Translations under genes and position numbers: made by a program | The notes under the pieces: model-generated | What the model saw: only the letters and a program-made list of their open reading frames with translations | Database searches by the model: none | What the model was told of the DNA's origin: nothing | DNA from: Orientallactaga sibirica | Taxonomy: Eukaryota > Chordata > Mammalia > Rodentia > Dipodidae | Assembly: GCA_036365145.1 (NCBI GenBank) | Contig: JAEOAD010000030.1 | Coordinates: forward strand, 9,820,001 to 9,884,000 | Direction of reading: 5' to 3' | DNA length: 64,000 bases | Shown: piece after piece, positions 10,437-20,727 of the stretch | How positions within the stretch are numbered: the stretch's first letter is position 1 | How the letters are laid out: the number at the start of each line of letters is the position of its first letter

Positions 10437-10630
10437 GGAGTTGGAGAGATGGCTCAGCAGTTAAAGGCACTTCCTTGTAATACTGACATCCTTGGTTTGA
10501 CTCCCCAGTGCCAACATAAAATCAGATGTACAGGGCGGCTTGTGCACCTGGAGTTTTTTGCAGTAGCAAGAGGCTCTGGCATGCCTATTCTCATTCTCTT
10601 TCTGCTTATAAATAAATAAAATATGTTTTA
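10437..10630 (+). mobile_element. DIP-like SINE
   Basis: Forward copy with the head TTGGAGAGATGGCTCAGCAG and the B-box-like TTGGTTTGACTCCCC, ending in AATAAATAAAATA. Imperfect direct flanks AAAACACCCAATATG (10422-10436) and AAAACACTCAAAATG (10631-10645) mark the insertion. Confidence 0.9.
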
Positions 10631-10689
10631 AAACACTCAAAATGATAAATACATTTCTAAGAAGAGATAAATAATAATGATATTCTCCA

Positions 10690-10862
10690 CTTGCTGAGGA
10701 CCAGTGAAGGTGCTATTTGTATATACTGTTGTTTAATAAATAGCCAATCTTATGAGGTTGGTACTATTTTTGTGTCAGTTTACAGATAACAAATACCCAA
10801 TTGAACATTACATGGCAAACTATTGTAGAACTAGGATTTGAATCCAGACCTATTAATTTTCT
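10690..10862 (-). mobile_element. MIR-like SINE
   Basis: CAGTTTACAGATAACAAATACCC and GAACTAGGATTTGAATCCAG follow the reverse MIR order, including its inverted B box. It is ancient and diverged. Confidence 0.6.
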
Positions 10863-10913
10863 TAGGGTAAACAAACCATTAGAATAAAGCAAATGGAAGT
10901 CTTTTAAAAAATG

Positions 10914-10928
10914 TTTATTTATTTGTAT

Positions 10929-10963
<35 letters not shown>

Positions 10964-10966
10964 TTT
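10914..10966. repeat. (TTTA)n, B1 tail
   Basis: About 13 TTTA units form the low-coordinate (3' tail) end of the adjoining reverse B1. Confidence 0.9.
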
Positions 10967-11114
10967 TTGGTTTCTCGAGGTAGAGTTGTGCTCTCATCCA
11001 GGCTGACCTGGAATTCACTATGTAGTCTCAGGATGCCTTGAACTAAGGGTGATCTTCCTAGGCCTCAGCTTACAGAGAGAGCTGGAATTAATGACGTGCA
11101 CTAGCACAACTGGC
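10967..11114 (-). mobile_element. Diverged B1 SINE
   Basis: The order of a reverse B1 is kept (CTCGAGGTAGAG, CCAGGCTGACCTGGAATTCA, GGAATTAATGACGTGCACTA). It has many substitutions in the second half, so it is older than its neighbours. Confidence 0.85.
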
Positions 11115-11241
11115 TTTTTGTTTGTCTGTAATCAGATCTGTAAGAGATGTAAGAAATGAAATCTGGACCACAAGTGAAGGACCAATCAGCTGTTAACAGA
11201 AAAAAAGGGCTGGTAGTATAAAAACAGTAATGTGCTGTCAG

Positions 11242-11254
11242 GTTTTTTTTTTGT

Positions 11255-11288
<34 letters not shown>

Positions 11289-11432
11289 GTTTTTCGAGGT
11301 AGGGTCTCACTCTGGTCCAGGCTGACCTGGAATTAACTATGTAGTCTCAGGGTGGCCTCGAACTCACGGCAATCCTCCTACCTCTGCCTCCCAAGTGCTG
11401 GGATTAAAGTTGTGCGCCACCACGCCTGGCTT
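11242..11432 (-). mobile_element. B1 SINE
   Basis: Full-length reverse B1 with a 30-T tail. It is bracketed by an exact 11-bp target duplication, TGTGCTGTCAG, at 11231-11241 and 11433-11443. Confidence 0.96.
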
Positions 11433-11463
11433 TGTGCTGTCAGTTTTAAAACAGTACATGGAG

Positions 11464-11592
11464 CTGGGAGTGGTGGCACATGCCTTTAATCCCAACACCT
11501 GAGATATAAGAGGATCGCTGTGAGTTTGAGGCCAGCCTGAGACTAAATAGTGAAATCCAGTGAAACCCTACCTTGAAAACCATAAAAAAAAA
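11464..11592 (+). mobile_element. B1 SINE
   Basis: Forward B1 (GCTGGGAGTGGTGGCACATG to GAAACCCTACCTTG plus A-tail). It has an exact 11-bp target duplication AGTACATGGAG at 11453-11463 and 11593-11603. It lies 31 bases from the preceding B1 in the opposite orientation. Confidence 0.96.
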
Positions 11593-11749
11593 AGTACATG
11601 GAGAGAGTGTTTGTTATTCACTGGCTTAGATTGCTTTTGTAGCCACTTTCCAATTCTCTGCACACACAACCTTTTCAGTTGGCTTTCTTCAAGTACAGCT
11701 CATACTTAATAGTGTGAATCAAGGCTTGGTGTTAGAGACAGCTGCCTGA

Positions 11750-11945
11750 ATTGGAGAGATAGGCTCAGTATGCAGCTGGCCCTGTAGCTTTTGCTCTATG
11801 TGTCCCATAAATAAAATGGGGCAATATTAGCACCTACTTCATGAGCTTGTTCTGAGGAATTAGTGCCTTCCTCAGTGTAGAACTCTGCGAACTATAACGA
11901 GCATTTCATTCATGCTCAGGAATAGTTAACAGTTATTACTGTTAT
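11750..11945 (+). mobile_element. MIR-like SINE
   Basis: CCATAAATAAAATGGGGCAAT, ATTAGCACCTACTTCATGAG, and the tail CAGGAATAGTTAACAGTTAT resemble the 3' two-thirds of MIR in the forward sense. Confidence 0.6.
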
Positions 11946-12354
11946 TAAGCTTATAGTCTGAGGTTGGCAATGGCAGTTTGGGGGTCTCTAAAAAGGGGTC
12001 ATTTGTTTCAGAAAACTTTTTTTCTTTTTTCAGAGAGAGAAAGAGAGAGACTTTAACTGCCTGTAATTACAGTGGCCCTTGACCTATAGGACTAATTGGA
12101 ATAACTGTTTAAAATGCATTGGCTTTGCAGGGTAGACATGATATTTTTTCAGTGCTCATGTTACTGATCTGCAAATAGCAATTAAGGCTTAACAGTCGTG
12201 AGGCTGCTAACCAATGTTTTTTGATAGGAGGTAGGAGTGTGCATGTATGCCTGTACAACATCCTAATTATTGCCTTATTTTACCCTTTCTGGGACTTAAT
12301 CGAGGCTCTGCGTCTGTGAGGAGTTCCTTCATGCAGCTCTCTTGTTTTCCTTAG
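11946..12354. other. Unique sequence upstream of splice-like signals
   Basis: No repeat recognised except a short GA run near 12035-12050. It leads into a pyrimidine-rich tract ending in TTAG at 12351-12354. Confidence 0.4.
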
Positions 12355-12381
12355 GAGAGATACTCTCCTTTCTATTTACAG
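12355..12381 (+). other. Candidate 27-nt microexon or recursive splice site
   Basis: A pyrimidine tract (CTCTCTTGTTTTCCTTAG) ends at 12354. 27 nt later CAG is followed at 12382 by GTAAGTGAG, a near-ideal splice donor. The 27 nt are open in all three frames and a multiple of three. Alternatively, the inner pyrimidine-rich run ending TTTACAG directly against GTAAGT is the juxtaposed acceptor-donor form of a recursive splice site. Both readings need transcription on the plus strand through this window, for which I have no evidence. Motifs this good do occur by chance. Confidence 0.25.
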
Positions 12382-12622
12382 GTAAGTGAGCAAACCCCTT
12401 AGCAGTAGCCCAGAAATGAACATGACTCCTCACCACTCCTTGCTTCTGATGGTCTTACAGTCCTACTATGGAAGGACCAGTGTAGTCAAGGTGCTCTATA
12501 GAAAGAACAAAAACTGCAGATTCATTTCCAGATTATCAGGACCCTCACAAGGTATTTTGCTAGCAATTTCATTTTATAGTTTGCCTATTGGCTTTGGGAC
12601 AACTTTCTTTTCTAAACATTTT
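12382..12622. other. Unique sequence
   Basis: The open frame starting at 12386 runs on into a B1 and is not a gene. Confidence 0.4.
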
Positions 12623-12785
12623 TTGTTTGTTTGTTTGTTTTTGTTTTTCAAGGTAGGGTCTCACTGTGGTCCAGGCTGACCTGGAATTAACTATGTAGTC
12701 TCAGGGTAGCCTTGAACTCATGGCGATCCTCCTACCTCTGCCTCCCGAATGCTGGGATTAAAGGTGTGCGCCACCACGTCCGGCT
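12623..12785 (-). mobile_element. B1 SINE
   Basis: Full-length reverse B1 with a (TTTG)n tail. It has an exact 12-bp target duplication TCTAAACATTTT at 12611-12622 and 12787-12798. Confidence 0.96.
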
Positions 12786-12799
12786 CTCTAAACATTTTA

Positions 12800-13006
12800 A
12801 AAAAATATTTATTTGCAAGGGGAAAGAGAGAAAGGGAGGGGGATCGTGAATATGGGTCTGCCATGGCCTCTAGCCACTACAAGCGAACTCCAGATGTATG
12901 CACCACTTTGTGCTTCTAGTTTTAAATGGGTACTGGGGAACTGAACTCGGGTCATTAGGCATTGAAGGCAAGCACCTTAACCACTGAACCATCTCTCCAT
13001 CCTGCT
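12800..13006 (-). mobile_element. DIP-like SINE
   Basis: Reverse copy from AAAATATTTATTTGCAAG to the head CTGAACCATCTCTCCATCC. It sits directly beside the B1, whose target duplication forms part of its tail side. Confidence 0.9.
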
Positions 13007-14869
13007 ACAGCTTTCTTGTAACAATAGATTGCTTTAGAGTACAGGTCATCTGTCTTGAGTGCACTTGTTTCTTTGACCTCAATTAAGAAGAGAAGTCAGT
13101 CTAATGATGGGGAATCATTGGAGTTGGCCCATGGGCAGACGATAAACTGTTGGCATTAAAACCAAACAAAAGTAGGTGACTGCTGTCTCCAGGATTTTGT
13201 TTCTTCAAATGGTTGAGAACTTTATGTTCCAATTTGAGAACACTATGAAATCAGTGAGCCTCGCTGTTTAAGTTTGCATTGGAAGTTTGATTTATTAGTG
13301 GGTGATCAGAATGGAGGTCTGGGATAAGCATGCAACTTTACAGATTTTAATCCTATGTCGTTTCAACATGGGCCAATGTTTCCATGAACCTACCACCTGG
13401 TGTCCAACTCATTGTGGCTTCTTGAGACAGAAGGAAAGTGAAAAAGAAAGTGGTTCCTTTTTGGAGGTGGTCCTAAAAAGAATGACAGTCACTATTACTG
13501 GTGGAAATTAAGAGATAATGAAGAAATCTGAGAACATTATAGTTCTATCTGGGGATGGAAAACTTTGATAAAATGTGAAATATGAACTTTGTGAAGGTTT
13601 GGATCACCAGAAAAAGTGACTCCTGTAACCATTTCATGAGTGTACTCAGGTCAATATATTTACTTAATGTTATAAATTTCAAATATACAGTCTTTAAAGA
13701 TGGAAAGAGGTAACAGTTCAGAGCTATAACTGGATGATCAAGTTTATGGCCATCATTAAATCACATATTATGCTATTGTTTTATTCTGCGGTGATTGTTG
13801 CCTTTCCTTGAATATTCTGGTACAGATGTAGATACATGTTTTGGAAATGCAAGGAAAAAGAATTAAATTTGGAAGTACACTTTCTCTCTTCATGGTACAT
13901 GAAATGTGGTATGTTGGACTGTTTCCATACATGAGTATTTGGAGGACATAATTTATGGCAATACCTAATTTATTGGGCATAATTCAATTATTTTAACTGA
14001 GATGGAGAAAGGAATTGAATCTTTGGTATAGATCACACCTGGTTCTGCTGAGCTTTTGGAAACATTAAAACGAAATGAACAAAGAGGCTCTTGCTGAGGA
14101 TTCATAACTCACTTCTTGATACCATCCCCACATGCCACCAGAAAAAGACCATCTTCAGCATCATATACAAAGGGTGACAGCATGGAAGGTACTCCACTCC
14201 ATGTTTTTCCCAGGTACAGTGGCCATGATCATCATTGATGCCACGGCTCTGATTGCATGCCTAGAAAATGTTATAACTCATTATCCCAGCCATGCCACCT
14301 TTGGTTTTAAGAAGGAAATGATTTCTCCATATCAAGTTTTATAGCTTGCTAGAATATGAAGCTATATGTATTTCCTTTTGGAGAAGGAAGTCATATTTTG
14401 GTGGTTGCTATAGGTCATTGTACAAATGATGATGATTTCTGATATGACTAGCATCTTATGTAGCATCTGCAGATCTCTTTAAGTCAAAGAGACTGAATAT
14501 AAACCATACCAGTTACAGGAGAAATTTCAATTGTGGTCTAATGTAAGTCTTATTAGTAGTGGAATAGCCCTAATATAATTATTTCTCTAGAAAGTATAGT
14601 TTGTTGTTGTTGTAGATGTAAACCCAAACCATAGTTTGTGAAGTAATTTTTCCTTGTAATTTCTCAAAGCATCGATATCCACTACAATATGCTGATGATA
14701 TTCCTGGTATTCTCTGTGTTGATTGACTTTAGCAACATATAATGTAGCTAGAATATGTAAGTATTGTATTGATTCTAGCTACATATAGTATGAAAGTACT
14801 GTATTAGGGTCTGGATACCTAGAAACAATGAAAAGTTTAAGTCTCCTTGTGGTATTTTGACTAGATGTC
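13007..14869. other. Long unique stretch
   Basis: 1.86 kb with no recognisable interspersed repeat. The open frames at 13302-13511, 13768-13980 and 14132-14344 have no conserved domain I recognise and no flanking splice or promoter logic. Confidence 0.5.
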
Positions 14870-15195
14870 CCCCAATACATTCAGTGTTTTATTAGTTTGT
14901 AGTTTGTATCTGCAGCCACCTGGCTGGAGGCAGTGTCACTGGGTGGATCTTAAGGTGTGATGGTGGGTTTGAGATTTCAATCTAAAGCTATGCAAAGTGG
15001 GCCTAGCTGGAGTTTCTTAAGTGTGCTGTACTTTTTGGCTTTTGGCTTCTCTCTCTTGCCTGGTCCTATAAGAGCAGGCCAGCCTCTTCTGCCATTATGG
15101 AACTTCCCTTGGAACTATAAACTTCAATAAATCCCTTCCTCCATAATTGTGCCTGGTCTGGAAGTTCATCTCAGCAAACCTGAAGCTGTCTGCTA
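14870..15195 (+). mobile_element. Rodent LTR-like element
   Basis: The right half reads like a rodent ERVL/MaLR-type LTR: TCCTATAAGAGCAGGCCAGCC, CTGCCATTATGGAACTTCCC, AATAAA at 15126-15131, and an end near GAAGCTGTCTGCTACA. The left boundary is only approximate. No internal retroviral sequence is attached, so it is a solo or truncated LTR. Confidence 0.6.
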
Positions 15196-15259
15196 CACTC
15201 CTGTTCCCATGGAGCATGTGGACTATGGGGAAAGAAATGGAAAGGTATTCACTGCACTG

Positions 15260-15275
15260 GTGTGTGTGTGTGTGT
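15260..15275. repeat. (TG)n microsatellite
   Basis: Eight perfect TG units. Confidence 0.9.
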
Positions 15276-15540
15276 TTTCAGGTGTGATCATGCTGTACAG
15301 GGTAAAGACAAGCTAGAACAAAGACTGGAGAGCAAGACAAGTCAAGAGGTACAATACAGGGAGTTGCACTAGAATCTAGCACACTTGAGCCAGTAAAAGG
15401 TGTCTCTGATCAGTTTACCAGGACAAGTATTAGCTGAACATTCTCAGTCTAAGCAAGACACATAGGGTTGTCTACACATAGGGTTAAAAGTTACATGTTG
15501 CTCAGGGCAGTAAATAAGAAACCATAGAAAAGATTTTTTT

Positions 15541-15767
15541 AAATTTAAAAAAATATATATATATATTTGAGAGTGACAGACAGAGAGAAAGAGAGAGGGA
15601 GAGAGAGAGAACTGGTACACCAGGGCCTCCAGTCACTGCAAACGAACTCCAGATGTATGTGTTACCTTGTGCATCTGGCTTATGTGGATCCTGGGAAATC
15701 GAGCCTCAAACCAGCATCTTTAGGCTTCACAGACAAGTGCTTAACTACTAAGCCATCTCTCCAGGCT
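15541..15767 (-). mobile_element. DIP-like SINE, first of a serial pair
   Basis: Reverse copy with an (AT)n tail (15551-15566), a GA-rich spacer and the head CTAAGCCATCTCTCCAGGCT. It is flanked by GAAAAGATTTTTT at 15527-15540 and 15768-15780. Confidence 0.95.
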
Positions 15768-15780
15768 GAAAAGATTTTTT

Positions 15781-15995
15781 TTTTTTTTTTGGAGAGGGAG
15801 AGGAAGACAGATAGAGATGGGCACGCCAGCAGCCTCTCAGCTGCTGTGAACGAAATCCAGATGTGTGTGCGCCCTTGTGTCACTTTGCATCTAGCTAAAC
15901 GTGGGACCTGGAGATTGGAACCGCTGGAGATTGGAACCAGCGTTTTTAGGCTTAGAAGGCTGGTGCCTTAACCGCTAAGCTATCTCTCCAGCCCT
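15781..15995 (-). mobile_element. Long DIP-like SINE with doubled B-box segment
   Basis: Reverse copy of the long variant (GGGCACGCCAGCAGCCTCTC; GTGTGTGCGCCCTTGTG) inserted in the target duplication of its neighbour. The third copy of GAAAAGATTTTTT lies at 15996-16008. The segment holding the inverted B box is tandemly doubled: 16-bp units starting GGAGATTGGAACC at 15910 and 15926. The CTCF-core-like motif is shortened here. Confidence 0.95.
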
Positions 15996-16008
15996 GAAAA
16001 GATTTTTT

Positions 16009-17139
16009 AATCTAGATCAAGCTCTGTGTTGTAGAAGAAAGAAACAGATTGGAGAAAGCCAATGAGGGAGTAAGGGAGACCAAGCAAGGGCTCTTCCAGG
16101 AAGCCAGGCACAAGATGTAGATGATGCCAGTGGAGAGCAGCTGGCCAACAGGACTGAGATGTTCTTTGGAGAGTCAGCTGTTTGAGCTTGGAGGTCCACA
16201 TGTTACATCAGAGGGACAGGAAGAAGGTGCCTGGAGGCAGATACCTGAGTAAAGTGGTTTGGGAAAGAGGACATTAATAAGTTCCATTTGGGATATGCTG
16301 AGTTTGAGGTTTTCTTGCAAATATATGAGTAGAAATATCTAATGGGTGTTTTTTTTCTTCCCCTTGATGTGTTAATCTGAAAATCAGCCTGCACATACCA
16401 ACCTTGTTACTTATGGCTTTTAATCCCTTTAAAGATCTTGAGCACATAGATTTGCTATGATTCACTCAAGGGATCATGACAGTCTTGAATAATTAGTTAC
16501 TGTTTTGAGCCTGGTGGAAAGTAGTATGGCCTCTCTTCTTGAAGCAGAGTAAATTTGGCTCTGACTGAGAGAAGCCAACTTCCCACAGCATCCGTGTTCC
16601 CCAGCTATTTGTCAGAACATGGAAGATGTGGGTGTATCCATAGCTTTAAGACCCAAGAATTGTTCCACACAAGGGCTCCTCATCTGAACAATATTTATAG
16701 CTTCTTGCAGAGTAGTACTTCAAAAAACCTTGTATTTTTATAAAGTTCTTATTTTAAAGTGCTTGCTTGTATTTTTCCACTTACCCTTAGGATGTACATA
16801 GGAGGTGAGCAAGAGGCAGATTCACATTCAGGATGAAAATAGATATTAAAGACATATGGCATTGCTTCCTGAATGATTTATTGGCTAATGTTCATATTAG
16901 CCCAATGTTTATAGTTTTAATGTGTACCAGTAGAAGAGAATTCTGGTTAAACTCTTGGATAATTTCCAAAGATTATCAGGTTCACATCCAACATTTATTT
17001 GAGTTTATGGACAGACTATCTCAAGTGACACTGATCAAATACTCTAGATTTAGCAAAGGTCATAATTGAGAATGGCTTTCTTAACCATGTCTAAGTCTTG
17101 TGGAAACCAAAGTGCTTGCATAAAGTCCATACCAAACAA
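16009..17139. other. Unique sequence
   Basis: 1.1 kb without recognised repeats. The overlapping frames on both strands look like chance frames. Confidence 0.5.
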
Positions 17140-17364
17140 TGGCTGGAGAGATGACTTAGTGGTTAAGGCACTTGCCTGCAAAGCCTAAGGACCCAGGTTT
17201 GGCTCCCCATAACCTATGTAAGCCAGTTGCACAAGGTGACACATGTGCACAAAGTTGCTCATGTGTACAAGACAGTGCACATGTCTGGAGTTTAATCAAA
17301 GTGGCTAGAAGCCTTGGCATGCCAATTCTCTCTCTCTCTGTCTCATAAGTAAAATATTTTTTTT
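17140..17364 (+). mobile_element. DIP-like SINE, extended-middle variant
   Basis: Forward copy with the head GGCTGGAGAGATGACTTAGTG and an extra 30-40 bases of CACATGTGCACAA-type repeats in the centre (about 17235-17285). A 19-nt flanking duplication TAAAGTCYMTACCAAACAA (two mismatches) lies at 17121-17139 and 17365-17383. Confidence 0.94.
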
Positions 17365-17534
17365 TAAAGTCTCTACCAAACAAACAGACATCTCTGGGAA
17401 GTTGTATAGTACACTATACAACTCAGGCATTACTAATGATTTCAGTGGTAGCTAAAATGACCATATCTTACATACCATGTGGTTGGAAGAACCACTGAGC
17501 TATCTTCCCAACCCTGAATGAATTTTTTTAATTT

Positions 17535-17886
17535 AATTTTATTTATTTGTGTTTGCATGTTATACATATGAGTGTGTGAGTGTAGGTACATGTTGTCATG
17601 GCACACACATGGAGGTCAGAGGACAACCTTTTGGTTTGTCCTTTTTGTCTACTTTATCTGAGGCAGGGTCTTTCACTCTCACTCACACCTCATTCTATCA
17701 TTCCCTACCATGCTCACCACAAGCCTTTGGGAATCTCTCCTGTGTCCACCCCATCTCACCATCAGTGTCCACCTTCTAGAAGCCTGCCACTGCTTCCAGC
17801 TTTTAATGTTAAGTCTAGGGGTTGAACTTGGGTATTCCAGCTTGTGCTCAAGCAAGTGCTTTATCTGCTGCAGCATCTCTCCAATC
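17535..17886 (-). mobile_element. B3/B2-like SINE, old
   Basis: Reverse order: a TTTTATTTATTTGTG tail, CACATGGAGGTCAGAGGACAA, GGGGTTGAACTTGGG (inverted B box), and a head ending CTGCAGCATCTCTCCAATCC. The middle is long and diverged. Confidence 0.7.
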
Positions 17887-18069
17887 CAAATGAATTTTTT
17901 TCAAAAGTGAGAGCCACATGATAAAGTGAGAAATGAGGCAGCTCCTTGTATGTAGCAAATAGAATTTGCTTTTCCAACTTTGGACTTTATAAGAGTTATC
18001 AGCATTTAACCAGGCAATTTGGATTTTAAAGTAGTTCATAACAAAGTCATATGATGACTTTACTGAAGA

Positions 18070-18655
18070 CTTGGGGTATCAATTTCCCAAGACTGCTATA
18101 ACAAAATACCGTAAATATGGTTTCCAATCACAGAGCTTTATTCTCTTGAAGCTCTGCAGGGCACAAGTTTGAAATCAAGATCTTGGCTCTCAGAGAGCAT
18201 CTTTTCCTTGTCCCTTGTAAGCATCCAGGACTCAGGACTCCAGAGAGTCTTTGATTTATGGCTTCAGCATTCCATTCTCTGCTTCAGCATTCACATGGAA
18301 TTTTCTTTTCTGTGCCCCCTTTTTTTTGGGGCGGTTAAAGGTAGGGTCTCTCTCTAGCCCAGGCTGACCTGAAATTCATTATGTAGTCTCAAGGAGGCCT
18401 TGAACTCAAAGCGATCCTCCTACCACTGCCTCCCAAGTATTGGGATTAAAGACACTCGGCATTTCTGTGTCTTTTCTGATTCTTATAAGAACGTTTGTCA
18501 TTGGATCTAGTGCCATCCAAGTAAGCCAGTGTGGTCTTCTTTTGAGGTCTCCCATGTACAAAGACCTCCCCTCCTTTTTTTCCCATAAGGCTGCAGTCAC
18601 AGGTTCTGGTGGTTAAGATTTGATACTCTCTTGGGAACCACAACTAAACCCCTAC
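18070..18655. mobile_element. Ancient mammalian repeat split by a B1
   Basis: TTTCCCAAGACTGCTATAACA, AAATACCGTAAATATGG, GAAATCAAGATCTTGGCTCTC and, after the B1, TTATAAGAACGTTTGTCATTG with an end near AACTAAACCCCTACAG. This order matches a very common LTR-like repeat of placental mammals whose name I cannot give with certainty. The left arm (18070-18317) and right arm (18466-18655) join once the B1 is removed. Confidence 0.55.
18318..18465 (-). mobile_element. B1 SINE, diverged
   Basis: Reverse B1 (GGTAGGGTCTCTCTCTAGCC to GGGATTAAAGACACTCGGC). Part of the first 30 nt is lost (CGTGCGCCACC absent). It interrupts the ancient repeat and is therefore younger than it. Confidence 0.88.
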
Positions 18656-18749
18656 AGATAGAACATATGTTTTTTGTAATTACTGAGTGCCTCTGGAGTG
18701 TTACATATGATGTACTGTCATGCTTCCTTGGTAAGGAAAGTGAAGCATA

Positions 18750-18870
18750 TCTACTGGGGTGGGTAGCCCTGGGATTGAGTTCAGGGCCTAGAGTCCTCCT
18801 TGTTCTATGACCTGGGACATGCTTCCTATGCAGCTCATTTTCCTCCTATGCAAAATGACATCATGGTAAA
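18750..18870 (+). mobile_element. Possible MIR fragment
   Basis: CCTTGTTCTATGACCTGGGAC and CATTTTCCTCCTATGCAAAATG resemble the MIR core. The match is weak. Confidence 0.35.
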
Positions 18871-19635
18871 GAGAGATCATGTTCCTTAAAATTCTGAATA
18901 GTATGATAGATACATCAAGAGTTATCATTTCTGAAATCAAGGTTGTCTTTAAAATCCACTACCCTTCACTGGGTCTCTGACTGTCAGTATGTAGGACCTT
19001 TCATATCTTAGTAATTTTTCTTAGTAATTTTTTCTTATGCTCTATCATAAAGAATGCTTAGTTGTTCTGTTTACTCATCAGTGAGATCCAAGTGACTTAT
19101 AAACAAGTATTATTTTTGTCTTACCAACTACATAATGGTTTGGAAGATGCTTTGCTTTGCCACTGCCCTCCTAAGGGGATGTGTGTGTTGGGCACTACAT
19201 TACTTCTCAGATGTGGGGATTACATAGGATGTGGCCATCCTTACTTCTGTTCCACTGATGTTTGCACATTACAGTTTGTTTTTTTTTAAATCACAACAGT
19301 CACCAAAAGCCAGTTTTGTAAAGATGTCATCAAAAAGAATAGGACATGATGTAATTTGGAATTTTAAACCCAAGGTGTCTGTTCCCATGATGTCCTACAA
19401 AGATCAAGTATCATTTTCTAATTTGGCTGTACTAAATTTACCTTTTCATCAGTGAAGTTTGAAAGTTTAGGTTCTTTTTTTCTTAAAAAAAAAATCCTGT
19501 TCTTCATTAGACTGCATATTCTGGGTAGTATATTTTATTTTAACCCTATTGCTATTTCTGAATCACCAATCTTATTTACCTTAATGTTTCCAAATTTTAT
19601 TGTACAAATCCTGTATAATTGTCCAATAAATACTT
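18871..19635. other. Unique sequence
   Basis: No recognised repeat. The frames at 19062-19289, 19231-19455 and 19452-19691 overlap each other in different frames, and none is convincing. Confidence 0.4.
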
Positions 19636-19797
19636 TTTTTTTTTTTTTTTTTTGGTTTTGCAAGGTAGGGTCTCACTCTGGTCCAGGCTGACCTGGAGTT
19701 AACTATGTAGTCTCAGGGTGGCCTCGAACTCTCGGTGATCCTCCTACCTCTGCCTCCCGAGTGCTGGGATTAAAGGCATGCGCCACCACGCCCGGCT
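19636..19797 (-). mobile_element. B1 SINE
   Basis: Full-length reverse B1 with a T tail. Target duplication CAATAAAKACTT (one mismatch) at 19624-19635 and 19798-19809. Confidence 0.95.
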
Positions 19798-19886
19798 CAA
19801 TAAAGACTTCTTGATGAATACCATGCCAAAGAAAACACACTTAACTGAGACTGACACAAAGATGTGGCTTTCACAAGACAGAATTT

Positions 19887-19887
<1 letters not shown>

Positions 19888-19936
<49 letters not shown>

Positions 19937-19945
19937 TGTGTGTGT
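19888..19945. repeat. (CT)n-(TG)n compound microsatellite
   Basis: Sixteen CT units pass directly into about 13 TG units. Confidence 0.97.
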
Positions 19946-20008
19946 TTGAGATCTGGTATGGCTGAGTAGCTACTTTATGAAACAAGCTCAGACCTAGCTT
20001 TTCTTACA

Positions 20009-20727
20009 TGGTCTAGAGATAAGGATGATAAGGTATTAAAATATAATTAGATCCTCTTTAGTTATCTTTTCATAAACCAAGTTATTTTCTGTAGAAGAAG
20101 ACATAATTGAATTAGGGATTTCCTATAGTGGTGGAGTCTTTGAGTAATATGTCCTCATTCATAAAACTTATTCTTAGGCTTCTAGTTCTCATATTCTTCA
20201 GTTCTTTCACTCATTTAGTATAAATTTATGCACTTGGGATACTCTAAGGATATACTTGGTGTATAGTACAAGTGAGATGGTAAACATGAGTATATTATGT
20301 GCTGAAAACACATCACATAGTATCCATCACAGGAAGTCATCAGCACACGGTAGATGGAATTAATGTTAATATCATTAACTTTGTATATTGTATGTCAGAA
20401 AGTTTCAACAGCAGGAACACAGAAACGATGTAAAAATTAATAGATTGTGAATATTTTTTTATCGTACACTTTAGCAAAAGAGTACTGATCTCCACGCCTG
20501 GCATCCTGCTCATATCCTTCCTTGATTAGATTGTATGTGTTGAAGGGTCTGTTCTTAACCCATTGAGAATATGGCTGATCCTCAAGGGTATTTAGTATAT
20601 CAAAAGTGTTTAAAACCCTCAAGGATTAGTAAATAATTAGCCTTCATGCCTAATGTGTAAATAGCGCAGTGATCTTTGATTTTGGCTCAATCAATATAAT
20701 TTTAATGTTAACAGCTTTGAGATCAGC
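20009..20727. repeat. 719-bp tandem duplication, unit 1
   Basis: This 719-bp unit begins TGGTCTAGAGATAAGGATG and ends AGCTTTGAGATCAGC, and is followed immediately by a second copy. I compared the lines and saw no difference between units. The unit is unique AT-rich DNA with no recognised repeat. Its 61-codon minus-strand frame (20437-20622) is duplicated with it and matches no family I know. Confidence 0.97.
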
